Shown here in pieces: positions 40,466-49,659 of a stretch of DNA of 64,000 nucleotides. The first letter of the stretch is position 1, and every line of letters starts with the position of its first letter. A model generated the notes under the pieces. The model made no database searches and was not told the DNA's origin. It worked only from the letters and a program-made list of their open reading frames with translations. This stretch comes from JANQNX01 sp965601665 (lineage in GTDB: Bacteria; Pseudomonadota; Gammaproteobacteria; Eutrophobiales; Eutrophobiaceae), in assembly GCA_965601665.1 (NCBI GenBank), contig OZ271833.1, positions 1,674,001-1,738,000 on the forward strand, read 5' to 3'. Position numbers and translations under genes: made by a program.

Positions 40466-40753
40466 CTATTCGCCTGATACCTTGACCGGCGATGCTTCCT
40501 GCTGGCGGTACGGTAACACTTCCGTGTAGTTTTCCAACAGTTCATTAATGGTTTCTGTCTGGGCGACAGTTTGATCTTTCCAGTTATCAAACAGGTTATA
40601 TCCGCCCAGCCATTTGTTCTTATGGTCCCTGCAAATGAACCAGTGCTCCTTACCGATATTGAAATAACCGTCGCTCTTGCCGCAATCAGGGCAAGCACCA
40701 CAGCGCATGGAATACTGGACTTCCGGGAAAGGGATGACATTCGTGGGTACCAT
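40466..40753 (-). CDS. Small zinc-ribbon protein (95 aa)
   Basis: A 95-residue protein with four possible zinc ligands: CGACPDCGK (C18, C21 and C24) and C41, beside H37 and H44 (EHWFICRDHKNKW). The rest is acidic and helical. AGGAGGTGAACT precedes the ATG at 40753. The alternative reading frame across this region is spurious. No family assigned. Confidence 0.7.
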   Translation of the reverse strand: MVPTNVIPFPEVQYSMRCGACPDCGKSDGYFNIGKEHWFICRDHKNKWLGGYNLFDNWKDQTVAQTETINELLENYTEVLPYRQQEASPVKVSGE

Positions 40754-40908
40754 AGTTCACCTCCTGGCTGGTTGGTGGTTAACAAGCAGCAATGTCTATG
40801 CCATATGTAGCGGTAGCGACAATTGAATCTTTAATTTATAGCGTGCGAATATGACGCGTGAAGGACAGCAGCCAGATTGTTTCGAAGTAGTTCAGCTAAA
40901 CAGCTGGT

Positions 40909-41484
40909 CTAGCTTGATTTATTACAGTAGAGCCAGCGCTTCAACAGGCGTGATATGTTGGGCATGACCACGTAGGTCATCAATGCGACCAGGATCAGTG
41001 TCGACACTGCCACCTGTAACAATAGCGGTAAATCGCCCAGAAATGGACGCACACTGTACGACATGAGCAACGTCAGACAAAAAATTGACAGCCACGTCAC
41101 CAGGAACATCTTGTATTTTGGTGGTGGCACCAGCGCCTCCTGGCCCGGCAACGTGAACCAGGTTTCCAGTCCGCTCAGTATCTCGATTTCCTGCGGTTCC
41201 AGCTCGACCTCGGCATAACGCTGCATCCATTTTTCACGTATCGTCGAGCCTTCCCATGCGACGTAATGGCGCATGGAATCAAACTTGAACACGATGCGGT
41301 AATAATCACCCGGATGGGTGGGCAATATGATATTGGCACCCAAATGCCCTTCGAACTGCATGGCATCACGCGTGGTTCCCTGCATTATTTCCTCGAACTC
41401 CTTGATGCGATCCGGCCTGGGCTTTCGCTTGATGATGATCGTGACCGGGCTATCGCAATCGATGCCGTGTTCAGTCGAGGTCAT
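40909..41484 (-). CDS. Antibiotic-biosynthesis-monooxygenase-like domain with two membrane helices
   Basis: A 191-residue protein. Residues about 10-110 form an ABM-type ferredoxin-like fold: TIIIKRKPRPDRIKEFEEIM, FEGHLGANIILP and YRIVFKFDSMRHYVAWEGS match the strand-helix pattern. Two membrane helices (about 132-150 and 157-178) follow. Membrane-attached ABM proteins are usual in this size. The ATG at 41484 overlaps the upstream coiled-coil gene by 14 nt. Confidence 0.75.
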   Translation of the reverse strand: MTSTEHGIDCDSPVTIIIKRKPRPDRIKEFEEIMQGTTRDAMQFEGHLGANIILPTHPGDYYRIVFKFDSMRHYVAWEGSTIREKWMQRYAEVELEPQEIEILSGLETWFTLPGQEALVPPPKYKMFLVTWLSIFCLTLLMSYSVRPFLGDLPLLLQVAVSTLILVALMTYVVMPNISRLLKRWLYCNKSS

Positions 41485-41680
41485 CCAGCTTGGCCTTGAT
41501 TGATTCCAGCTCCAGCTCGGTAACCCTGGCAATTTCCAGCAAAACGTCGCGGTTTTCCAGCTCAGTGGCCTGCTCCTCGAAATCGGCACTGACGCCACCG
41601 GCAATGTCCTGTTTAATTTTTTCCAGGCGCTGCTGTAGTTCCTGTTTTTTTGCCAGTAATTGGTCTCGCTCTTCGGTCAT
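41471..41680 (-). CDS. Small coiled-coil protein (69 aa)
   Basis: A 69-residue acidic protein that is almost entirely helical, with heptad repeats (LLAKKQELQQRLEKIKQDI and LEIARVTELELESIKAKL) characteristic of a coiled coil. No Cys. GGAGGGGAAGGA is before the ATG at 41680. It overlaps the ABM gene by 14 nt, an ATGACCTCGACTGA junction, which implies coupled translation and perhaps a complex. Confidence 0.65.
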   Translation of the reverse strand: MTEERDQLLAKKQELQQRLEKIKQDIAGGVSADFEEQATELENRDVLLEIARVTELELESIKAKLDDLD

Positions 41681-41739
41681 TATCCTTCCCCTCCAATTTT
41701 TATCTTTCAATAGTAACGCTCATAGTTATAAAGCGACAG

Positions 41740-42321
41740 CTAAGTTGCAACATCATGGTCAGGCGGTAGCGCGAGGTCTTCAAGGAAAAAAGCAGCAAGT
41801 TCATTGCGACCGTTAACCCTTGCCTTCTGGTAAACCGAGTGCGCCTGTTGCCGTGTAGTGGTCTCGCTAACATTTCGAAGATCTGCGATCTCTTTATGGC
41901 TCAAGCCTTTTAATAGCAGCATGGCAATCTCTTTTTCCGTTACCGTCAGCTGCCACTTTTGAAATTGACGGTTAATTGATGCGCCCAGGCCTTGCATCAG
42001 GTCATGGTTTTCCTGTCGCCATTCCGCGGCCGCGTAACGGTAACTGACGATCTGCTGCTGCATATCTTGCATCCGCTGGCGGGTTTTTCTGGCCTCCCGG
42101 ACGAGTTGAATGGCGGTAATGGTGGCAGCGGCTAAAGCGATAACAAAAACCAGTACCTCGATAATAACGTGAAACAGATCGGTGCCTTCCCGTACATCGG
42201 CAATGATATCGATCGCAGCCAACGTACTGATCAAAAAAAACAGGCCCGGTAACAGCCACCGATAACGGCTTTCCAGCAACATGTCATTAATACTTAACAT
42301 ATTGATTTTATTATCATTCAC
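41740..42321 (-). CDS. Membrane-embedded LuxR-type transcription regulator
   Basis: A 193-residue protein with two transmembrane helices (about 22-42 and 50-74), a coiled-coil linker (about 75-118) and a LuxR/GerE helix-turn-helix at the C-terminus (about 123-182, including LTVTEKEIAMLLLKGLSHKEIA and the NVSETTTRQQAHSVYQKARV recognition region). DNA binding straight from the membrane is unusual for LuxR domains. It is transcribed divergently from the cytochrome gene at 42389, a likely target. Confidence 0.8.
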   Translation of the reverse strand: MNDNKINMLSINDMLLESRYRWLLPGLFFLISTLAAIDIIADVREGTDLFHVIIEVLVFVIALAAATITAIQLVREARKTRQRMQDMQQQIVSYRYAAAEWRQENHDLMQGLGASINRQFQKWQLTVTEKEIAMLLLKGLSHKEIADLRNVSETTTRQQAHSVYQKARVNGRNELAAFFLEDLALPPDHDVAT

Positions 42322-42388
42322 AAATGTAGGATGTTCATTTCCCAGCCAGTAAACCAGTATGTAGTGAAAACAGTAACTGGAAAACGGT

Positions 42389-43171
42389 ATGACGACAAAC
42401 TTACAACGTTACAAGGTATGGGACAAAGGCACCCGACTTTTTCACTGGCTAAATGCTGCCTGCATACTGGTACTCATTTTCCTTGGCACAATGATCCTGA
42501 ATGCCGATGCCTTTGCTATCAAGGGCGAGGGCAAAGTGTTACTCAAAACCGTACATGCCTATGTCGGCTACGTGTTTTGTTTAAACCTGTTGTGGCGAAT
42601 TGTCTGGGGATTTACCGGCAACCACTATGCTCGCTGGGGTCAGTTGCTGCCCATTGGCAGGGGTTACATGAAATCGTTGAAGGATTACAGCACGTCCCTG
42701 CTGTCGGGTAAGCCGCAACACTACCTTGGGCATAACCCGCTGGGTCGTCTCATGATTGCTGTGTTATTCCTGATCTTTATTCTGCAGATGGTCACCGGAC
42801 TCGTTGTCGCCGGTACCGATCTGTATCTTCCACCGTTTGGTCATTACTTTGCCGATTGGGTCACCGACGGCGATGCCGACCGCCTTGCCGCGCTGGTTCC
42901 CGGTGACAAATCAGTTGTTGTGCCGGAGTTATACCAATCCATGCGTGATTTTCGAAAACCGTTTATCAGCCTACATGAATTTGGCTTTTTCGTATTGTGT
43001 GCACTAGTGGTGGTACATTTGGCCGGTGTCGTATTTACCGAGGTCAAGGAAGAAAACGGCCTGGTGTCTGCGATGATTACCGGGGAAAAAATCATTGCCG
43101 ATAAACCGGTTGATGCGGCCGAAGATAAACAGAAAGAAAGCGACAATGCGTCGTTCAACGACGGTGGCTAA
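42389..43171 (+). CDS. Cytochrome b561-type (hydrogenase-like) membrane protein
   Basis: A 260-residue di-haem cytochrome b of the Ni/Fe-hydrogenase/formate-dehydrogenase type. Candidate haem ligands are H19 (FHWLNA), H56, H196 and H210 (VVVHLAG). Four to five membrane helices and a charged, disordered C-terminus (about 225-260). A soluble partner is not adjacent. It is divergent from the membrane LuxR protein and convergent with the ABC exporter, whose stop lies next to its own without a visible terminator. Confidence 0.85.
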   Translation: MTTNLQRYKVWDKGTRLFHWLNAACILVLIFLGTMILNADAFAIKGEGKVLLKTVHAYVGYVFCLNLLWRIVWGFTGNHYARWGQLLPIGRGYMKSLKDYSTSLLSGKPQHYLGHNPLGRLMIAVLFLIFILQMVTGLVVAGTDLYLPPFGHYFADWVTDGDADRLAALVPGDKSVVVPELYQSMRDFRKPFISLHEFGFFVLCALVVVHLAGVVFTEVKEENGLVSAMITGEKIIADKPVDAAEDKQKESDNASFNDGG

Positions 43172-44998
43172 CTAGGCGGTCTCCAGTTCAGCCTGTAAGT
43201 TTTCTGACGTTGTCCCGGGTTTTTCTTCACCAAACTGCAAAGCCGCAAGTCGCTTGTACAGATCGCAGCGTTTTAATAATTCTTCATGGCGACCACTGTC
43301 GATCACGCGACCTTCATCCATGACGACAATGCGGTCGGCCTTGATCACGGTGGACAGGCGATGCGCGATCACCATTGTTGTACGCCCCAACAACAGATGT
43401 TCCAGTGCTTCCTGCACCAGCTTTTCACTCTCGGAATCGAGCGCGCTGGTGGCCTCGTCCAGCAACATGATAGGCGGGTTCTTTAATAGCGCGCGGGCAA
43501 TGGCGATACGTTGTTGCTGACCACCGGACAGGCGCATGCCTTTTTCACCCAGAGACGTGTGATAACCATCCGGCTGCTTCTCGATAAACTCGTCGGCAAT
43601 CGCGGCAATGGCAGCCTGCCTGACCTCATCATCGGTTGCACCTGGTCGACCGAAACGGATATTTTCCAGCGCCGTGTTTGAAAACAACACCGTGTTTTGT
43701 GGCACGATGCCAATGCGTTCGCGTACCGCGCCGGGGTCAGCCTGCTTGATATTAACGCCATCCAGGAATACCTTGCCCTGTTGTGGATCGTAGAAACGCA
43801 GTAGTAACTGGAACACGGTACTTTTACCGGCACCGGACGGGCCTACCAGCGCCACTGTTTCACCTGGGCTAATCGTTAGGTTAAAGTCATGCAGTGCCAG
43901 CGTGTCGGGGCGTGACGGATAGCAGAAGTCGACATGCGAAAAGGTAATTTCACCCTTGCCATTCACCGGTATCGGTTCAGGGTTTACCGGCGCGCGAATA
44001 TCGGGTTCAGCGTGCAACAATTCCATCAGTCTTTCCATAGCGCCGGCAGCGCGCATAACGTTGTTCCAGACTTCACCCAGTGACGTGGTACTGCCAGCCA
44101 GGAACGTTGCGTATAAAATAAACTGGCCCAGCGTACCCGGCGTCATCGTGCCATTAATAACCGCATGCGCACCGAACCATAACACTATGACCATGGCGCC
44201 AAACGCGGTTAACACGATGGCGCCGGACAATAACGAGCTAACGCATAGGCGTTTACGGGCAGAATCGAACGAATCTTCCACCGAATCAGCAAAGCGTTGC
44301 CCAAGGAAATTTTCCAGTGTGTAGGCCTGCAACACCTGGATCGCGTTCAGCGATTCATCGGCGATACTGCTGGAGTCGGCGATACGGTCCTGGTTGTCAC
44401 GTGACAGGCGTCGGATCTTGTAGCTATATAACAGTATCGGTACAACAACCAGCGGCACCAGTAACAGGATCATCATTGCCAGCTTGGCACTGGTAACAAA
44501 CAACATGATCAGGCAGCCGATGATGCTGAACGTGCTGCGTAACGCAATCGACAGGCTGGCGCCAAACACAGTTTGTACCAGCGTTGTATCCGTCGTTAAA
44601 CGCGACAACACTTCACCGGTACGCGTTACTTCAAAAAACGTCGGGCTCATGTTAATCACATGCCGATAGACCGCGGAACGAATATCGGCGACAACACGTT
44701 CACCGATCCACATGACCAGGTAATAACGTAACGAGCCAAACAAGGCGAACAACAACGCCAGTAAAAACAGCGCAATGAAATAGAAGTTAATCGAATCAAC
44801 ATTGGTTGCTGAAAAGCCGTAGTCGATCACATAGCGTAATGCGACCGGCATACCGAGCATCGTGATCGAGGCCAGCGTCAGGAACGTGAACGCCAGCATC
44901 AAGCGACCGTAGTAAGGGCGCATGAACGGAAATGCCATGCGCAACGGCTTCAGGCTTTTCGCTTTCGGTCTGTCGCTGTATTTATCTTTTTTGCTCAT
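43172..44998 (-). CDS. ABC exporter, fused membrane and ATPase domains (MsbA-like)
   Basis: A 608-residue half-transporter that should work as a homodimer. Six membrane helices occupy about 25-310. The ATPase domain has Walker A GPSGAGKST, LSGGQQQRIAIARALL as the signature and IMLLDEATSALD as Walker B, with the H-loop in VIAHRLST. Size and motifs match MsbA/LmrA-type exporters of lipid or drugs; the substrate cannot be told. It overlaps the GIY-YIG gene by ATGA. Confidence 0.9.
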   Translation of the reverse strand: MSKKDKYSDRPKAKSLKPLRMAFPFMRPYYGRLMLAFTFLTLASITMLGMPVALRYVIDYGFSATNVDSINFYFIALFLLALLFALFGSLRYYLVMWIGERVVADIRSAVYRHVINMSPTFFEVTRTGEVLSRLTTDTTLVQTVFGASLSIALRSTFSIIGCLIMLFVTSAKLAMMILLLVPLVVVPILLYSYKIRRLSRDNQDRIADSSSIADESLNAIQVLQAYTLENFLGQRFADSVEDSFDSARKRLCVSSLLSGAIVLTAFGAMVIVLWFGAHAVINGTMTPGTLGQFILYATFLAGSTTSLGEVWNNVMRAAGAMERLMELLHAEPDIRAPVNPEPIPVNGKGEITFSHVDFCYPSRPDTLALHDFNLTISPGETVALVGPSGAGKSTVFQLLLRFYDPQQGKVFLDGVNIKQADPGAVRERIGIVPQNTVLFSNTALENIRFGRPGATDDEVRQAAIAAIADEFIEKQPDGYHTSLGEKGMRLSGGQQQRIAIARALLKNPPIMLLDEATSALDSESEKLVQEALEHLLLGRTTMVIAHRLSTVIKADRIVVMDEGRVIDSGRHEELLKRCDLYKRLAALQFGEEKPGTTSENLQAELETA

Positions 44999-45249
44999 GC
45001 ATTGCCTATCAGTTGTTCTTTCTGCACGCGATCAAGGCGCTTGATTTCAAGTTCACGACGTGTGGCCATGGCACGGTCTGCCACCTGCTCTTGATAGACC
45101 AGTTTTACCGGCCTGCGACCGCGGGTATAGCTGGCGCCGTTTTTCTTGTCGCCATTGTGTTCCTGCACACGGCGTCCAATATCGATGGTAATCCCGGTGT
45201 ACAGGCTGTTGTCGGCACAGCGCAAAATATATACGGTCCACTGGCTCAT
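44995..45249 (-). CDS. GIY-YIG nuclease-family protein (UPF0213)
   Basis: An 84-residue single-domain protein. VYILRCADNSLYTGIT is the GIY-YIG start, with R27 and the E72-type residue in the later helix; the C-terminus RRELEIKRLDRVQKEQLI is usual in the UPF0213/YhbQ group. Precise function unknown. The ATGA overlap with the ABC gene and 39-nt gap from hemW suggest one transcript. Confidence 0.87.
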   Translation of the reverse strand: MSQWTVYILRCADNSLYTGITIDIGRRVQEHNGDKKNGASYTRGRRPVKLVYQEQVADRAMATRRELEIKRLDRVQKEQLIGNA

Positions 45250-45288
45250 TTAATCAACAAGACTAACAGGAATCGCATTGGAATGTGC

Positions 45289-46455
45289 CTACTCGTCTTC
45301 CATGTACAGGGACAAAAGATTATTCAGATAGCGTTGGCCTTTTTCCGTCGGCGCCAGTTGTTGCACGTCCCAGTCGAGCAGTTCCAGGCTTTCTGCCCTT
45401 TGCAGCTGTTGTTCGATACGACTGAGCGGCAAGCCGGTGCGTTCAAGGAACAGGTTGGAAGGCACGCCATTAACCAGGCGCATCGTGTTCAACATGAATT
45501 CCAGTGGTAAGTCATTGCGCGTTAATGCCTTGCGACTGGTTAACGCCTGCTCGCTACCGGCAAGCGCCATGTAACGCTTCGGTATCCGGTGGCGGCTGAA
45601 ACGTTCTATCTTGCCCTCGGCAACATTGGTCAACTTGCCATGCGCACCTGCGCCAATACCGAGATAATCACCGAACTCCCAGTAATTAAGGTTGTGTTCG
45701 CAACGTTTACCGTCGCTGGCGTAGGCCGATATCTCGTACTGGTTGTAGCCGTTATTGGCGAGCAGTGTCTGACCTTGCTGTTGACTACCCCAGATGTGAT
45801 CGTCATCCGGCAACGTCGGTGGTTTTGCATAAAATACCGTGTTGGGTTCCAGTGTTAACTGGTACCACGAGATATGCGTGGGCTGTAAATTGATCACCTG
45901 TTGCAGGTCTGATAGCGCCTGTTCGGTTGTTTGTTCCGGCAGGCCAAACATTAAATCCAGGTTGATGTTGTCAAAACCAGCGGCCTTCGCCATGGCTACC
46001 GCGGCCAGGGCCGCTTCACTATCATGAATACGTCCCAATACTGTTAAGTGGCTATCGTTAAGACTTTGTATGCCAATAGAGAGTCGATTGATACCGGCAT
46101 CACGGTAACCAGTAAACTTTTCTGCCTCGGTCGTACCTGGGTTGGTCTCCATTGTCACCTCAATGCCGGGGTGCAGGTTTAGCCTTGCCCGCAGTGCGAC
46201 CATCAACTTGTCTATCGCGGCAACGGAAAACAGGCTGGGTGTACCACCACCGATAAAGACACTGACGATTTGCCTGCCCCAGATGTTGGGCAGATCAAAT
46301 TCAAGGTCGCGGATCAGCGCATCGACATATTGTTGCTCGGTGTCTGCATCGACAACGTGTTCGTGTGAATTGAAATCACAGTAAGGACATTTCTTAACAC
46401 ACCATGGCAGGTGCACATACAGCGACAGCGGCACTGCCTCCTTGAAATTCAGCAT
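45289..46455 (-). CDS. hemW: HemW, radical SAM haem chaperone
   Basis: A 388-residue radical SAM protein, related to HemN but active in haem transfer. The iron-sulfur cluster cysteines are C19, C23 and C26 (CVKKCPYC), and GGGTPSLF and MFGLPEQT are hallmark segments. HemW lacks the fourth Cys and the N-terminal extension of HemN. It lies 6 nt downstream of the RND pump gene, so is likely part of the same transcript. Confidence 0.93.
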   Translation of the reverse strand: MLNFKEAVPLSLYVHLPWCVKKCPYCDFNSHEHVVDADTEQQYVDALIRDLEFDLPNIWGRQIVSVFIGGGTPSLFSVAAIDKLMVALRARLNLHPGIEVTMETNPGTTEAEKFTGYRDAGINRLSIGIQSLNDSHLTVLGRIHDSEAALAAVAMAKAAGFDNINLDLMFGLPEQTTEQALSDLQQVINLQPTHISWYQLTLEPNTVFYAKPPTLPDDDHIWGSQQQGQTLLANNGYNQYEISAYASDGKRCEHNLNYWEFGDYLGIGAGAHGKLTNVAEGKIERFSRHRIPKRYMALAGSEQALTSRKALTRNDLPLEFMLNTMRLVNGVPSNLFLERTGLPLSRIEQQLQRAESLELLDWDVQQLAPTEKGQRYLNNLLSLYMEDE

Positions 46456-46461
46456 ACCGGC

Positions 46462-49400
46462 TTACTCTGCCTTGAGGACTTCAGTGTTCTTGCCCAGCTT
46501 CAAGCCACCAAAGCGTGCGCGTAACTGCAACACCAGTGACAACAGACTGGGCATAAACGTCAGTGTGACTAATGTCGAGAACAATAAACCGAATAACACG
46601 ATGACACCCAGGCCACGATACAGCTCGGTACCTTCACCGGGGTTAAACACCAGCGGCGACAAACCAGCGATGGTTGTAATCATTGACATCATGATCGGAC
46701 GCAGGCGCGATTCGGTCGCTTCCCGGACGGCTTCGGTTAATTCCATTGACCGTTCGCGGAGGTTATGCATTGCTCGTTCAACCAACAGGATGGGGTTATT
46801 CACCACGGTACCGATCAATACCAGGAAACCAAGCATGGTGATCATATCGAACGGCTGGTTGATCGTCTGGAAACCAAACCAGTCGAGCCGACCACCGATA
46901 AAATTAACCAGCCACAGGCCAACGATACCACCGCTGATGCCTATCGGTACCGATGTCATGATTAACAGCGGGTAACCCCAGTGCGAAAAGATCGCTACCA
47001 TTAATAAGTAGGCAATGAGGATCGCGGTAATAAAGTTGGTTTGCATGGCGTCGCGTGTGGCATCGAGGCGATCGCTGGCGCCGGTAATATCAATATTGAT
47101 CGTGTCACCCAGCATATCGCTGTCACGCATATATTGAATGAGATCGCGTTTTACAATCTCGACACCCTCTTCCAGGGCGACATTGTCAGGGGGGATGATC
47201 GATAACGTGATAGTACGGCGACTGTTCACACGCCGTACCTGTTCGGTGTTAACCGCGTCTTCTGCCGTTGCCACCGCGGACAGCGGTACCATGCCACCCT
47301 GGGGTGAATACAGCATCAGGTGATCGATGTCGGCCGGCGACGAAATCACGCCCTGGGTGGAATACAGAAACATGTCTATCTTGTTGTCGCCCTCGAAGTA
47401 TTCATCGACAAAGGCACCGTCGGAATAGGCCCAGATGGTGTAACCCAGTTCGTTGGCATCAATGCCGAGTTCCGCCGCGCGTTCCCAGTCCGGTCGAATC
47501 TCGATCATGGGCTGCCCCAGCGTTAACGACGACGGTTCTGGACGCACGCGCGGGTTATCAAAGATCTCCTTTGCGCGCAGGAAGGCCTTCAGGCCCGTGT
47601 CGTAGAGTTCTTCAAGGTAAGAGCCGCTGATATCCAGGTTGATACTGCGGGTACCACCGGAGTTACTGGAAAAGATACTGCCGCGGGAAACAAACGTCAG
47701 CACACCGGGAAATTCCTTTATCTTTTCCTGTGTAACCTCGGTCAGCTTATCAAGGTGTTGTCGCGACGTGACTTCTATTACTGACATCGTTGCACCGGAG
47801 CTGGCAAACGTCACCATGTAATCCAGCGGCGGTATCTCGTCACTGTCCATGTCGTACTCGTCTGCGTTCTTGCCAACCTGCGGCACGAACATCTCGTTCA
47901 GGCGCTTTGCGATCTGGTTCATTTGTTCAATGTTGTAACCGGGTGGCGGAAACACGCGCGCAAAGATTTTCTTTTCTTCACCCTCGGGCAGATACTCGGC
48001 CCTGGGCGTCAGGAATTCAAGGATCAACCCGGTTACCAGTAACACCCCGGCGATCAATACCACTCGTCTAACCACGCCTTTTAATAACCAGTCGAGAAAC
48101 GTCATGACCACGTTGCCAAACGCCTGGCCTAGTCCGTAAATACTCGCTCGCCCGGGTATGGATGTATTGGGTGACAGGAAGCGACTGCACGCGACCGGTA
48201 TCACGGTAATGGCCACGATCATCGACATTAGAATGGCGGCAGAGATGGCAACGGCGACATCTGAATAAAGCTGCCCCGCCTCTTCCTGGATAAAGACGAT
48301 GGGCAGAAAAACAAAAACGGTAGTTAATGTTGACGCCAGCACCGCCGACCAGACTTCCCTCACACCTTCATAGGCGGCCTGCATACGGGTCTTGCCCATG
48401 GCCATGTGCTTGTAGATATTTTCCAACACTACAATACTGTTATCCAGCGTCATACCGATCGCAAAGGCAACACCCGCCATGGAGATAACGTTCATCGTGC
48501 GCCCGGTGATCAATAAACCGAGGAATGCCGTGACAGTACAGATAGGGATACCCAGTGCGCCAACCAGTGTCGCCGACGTGGAACGTAAAAACAAAAACAG
48601 GATCAGCGTGGCCAACAGGGAACCAATCAACAGACTTTGCGACACGACCTTGACGGATTGTTCGACGTAGCGAACGTCTTCGGAAATCAGTTTTATCTGC
48701 ATGCCGTTGTCTTTAAGATAACCTGCATTCAGGTCTTCGATGGCCCTGGTGATATCGCGCTTGATCGCGATCACGTTGGAACCGATCTGGCGTTTCACCG
48801 AAAGATTCACCACCCGTTCGCCATCGGTATATACAACGGAACGGATCTCCGAGATGTCGCGCTCAACATAGCCCAGGTCTTTTAACCGCACGAAGGCATC
48901 CCCCTGTCGCGCAACCACCATATTTTCCATGTCTTCAAGGTCACGAAAGCGACCCACGGTGCGCAGAATGTAACGACGTTTGCCGGAATCAAGATCGCCA
49001 CCGGACACATCGCGGTTACGCGCACGAATAGCGTTCCTGACATCGATCAAACTGATGTCGCGCTCGGCCAGCTTGACCGGGTCGACATAGATCCGGATCT
49101 GCGTGTCTTCACCACCGCGCAGGCGTACCGAGTCGACACCGGGTACGCGTTCAAGATAAGCAAGCACGTTGTCTTCGAGAAAGTCGCGCATGGCGACGAT
49201 GTTGAGATTCTTTGGGTTACCCTCGACCGGGTAGACGCTGTAGTACATGAACGAGTTACTGGAAAACGAACTGGCCGTTAGGCGTGGCTCGTCGACGTTT
49301 TCCGGGTAACCCGGCACCTGCGTGATGGCATTGTTAACACGTAACAATGCATCACTGATGTCGACGTTGAAAGGAAACTCAAGTTCAATTGTAGCGGTGC

Positions 49401-49653
49401 CGGTTGTGGCCGTGGAGATCATGCGTTCCAGCCCGGACACGCGACGCAGGTACTCTTCCTGTTCAATCAGGATTTCTTTTTCAATGTCCTGCGGGGTGGC
49501 GCCCGGCCAGAGGGTGCGCACCGAGATCACGCGCGGGTCAGTATCCGGGATCATCTGCACCGGCACACGAAAATAAGACAGCACACCAAACAAACAGACG
49601 ATCAGGATCGCAACGGTAACAATGATGGGGCGATTGATCGCAAAGCGGAACAT
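46462..49653 (-). CDS. RND efflux permease (AcrB/HAE-type)
   Basis: A 1063-residue inner-membrane pump with two repeats of a membrane bundle and large periplasmic loop. The proton relay of AcrB-type pumps (paired Asp in helix 4) reads TLDNSIVVLEN here, so one Asp is present and the neighbour is Asn. FRVPVQMIPDTDPR and the repeat of TTVFVFLPIVF/MITTIAGLSPL fit the HAE class. The adaptor precedes it by 6 nt; no outer-membrane channel gene is adjacent. Confidence 0.92.
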   Translation of the reverse strand: MFRFAINRPIIVTVAILIVCLFGVLSYFRVPVQMIPDTDPRVISVRTLWPGATPQDIEKEILIEQEEYLRRVSGLERMISTATTGTATIELEFPFNVDISDALLRVNNAITQVPGYPENVDEPRLTASSFSSNSFMYYSVYPVEGNPKNLNIVAMRDFLEDNVLAYLERVPGVDSVRLRGGEDTQIRIYVDPVKLAERDISLIDVRNAIRARNRDVSGGDLDSGKRRYILRTVGRFRDLEDMENMVVARQGDAFVRLKDLGYVERDISEIRSVVYTDGERVVNLSVKRQIGSNVIAIKRDITRAIEDLNAGYLKDNGMQIKLISEDVRYVEQSVKVVSQSLLIGSLLATLILFLFLRSTSATLVGALGIPICTVTAFLGLLITGRTMNVISMAGVAFAIGMTLDNSIVVLENIYKHMAMGKTRMQAAYEGVREVWSAVLASTLTTVFVFLPIVFIQEEAGQLYSDVAVAISAAILMSMIVAITVIPVACSRFLSPNTSIPGRASIYGLGQAFGNVVMTFLDWLLKGVVRRVVLIAGVLLVTGLILEFLTPRAEYLPEGEEKKIFARVFPPPGYNIEQMNQIAKRLNEMFVPQVGKNADEYDMDSDEIPPLDYMVTFASSGATMSVIEVTSRQHLDKLTEVTQEKIKEFPGVLTFVSRGSIFSSNSGGTRSINLDISGSYLEELYDTGLKAFLRAKEIFDNPRVRPEPSSLTLGQPMIEIRPDWERAAELGIDANELGYTIWAYSDGAFVDEYFEGDNKIDMFLYSTQGVISSPADIDHLMLYSPQGGMVPLSAVATAEDAVNTEQVRRVNSRRTITLSIIPPDNVALEEGVEIVKRDLIQYMRDSDMLGDTINIDITGASDRLDATRDAMQTNFITAILIAYLLMVAIFSHWGYPLLIMTSVPIGISGGIVGLWLVNFIGGRLDWFGFQTINQPFDMITMLGFLVLIGTVVNNPILLVERAMHNLRERSMELTEAVREATESRLRPIMMSMITTIAGLSPLVFNPGEGTELYRGLGVIVLFGLLFSTLVTLTFMPSLLSLVLQLRARFGGLKLGKNTEVLKAE

Positions 49654-49659
49654 GACAGA

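Noticed and set aside
40357..40785. 142-codon minus-strand frame over the 95-residue zinc-ribbon gene
   Set aside because: The alternative frame at 40466-40753 has a strong ribosome-binding site and CxxC motifs; the longer one is rich in rare combinations and lacks signals.
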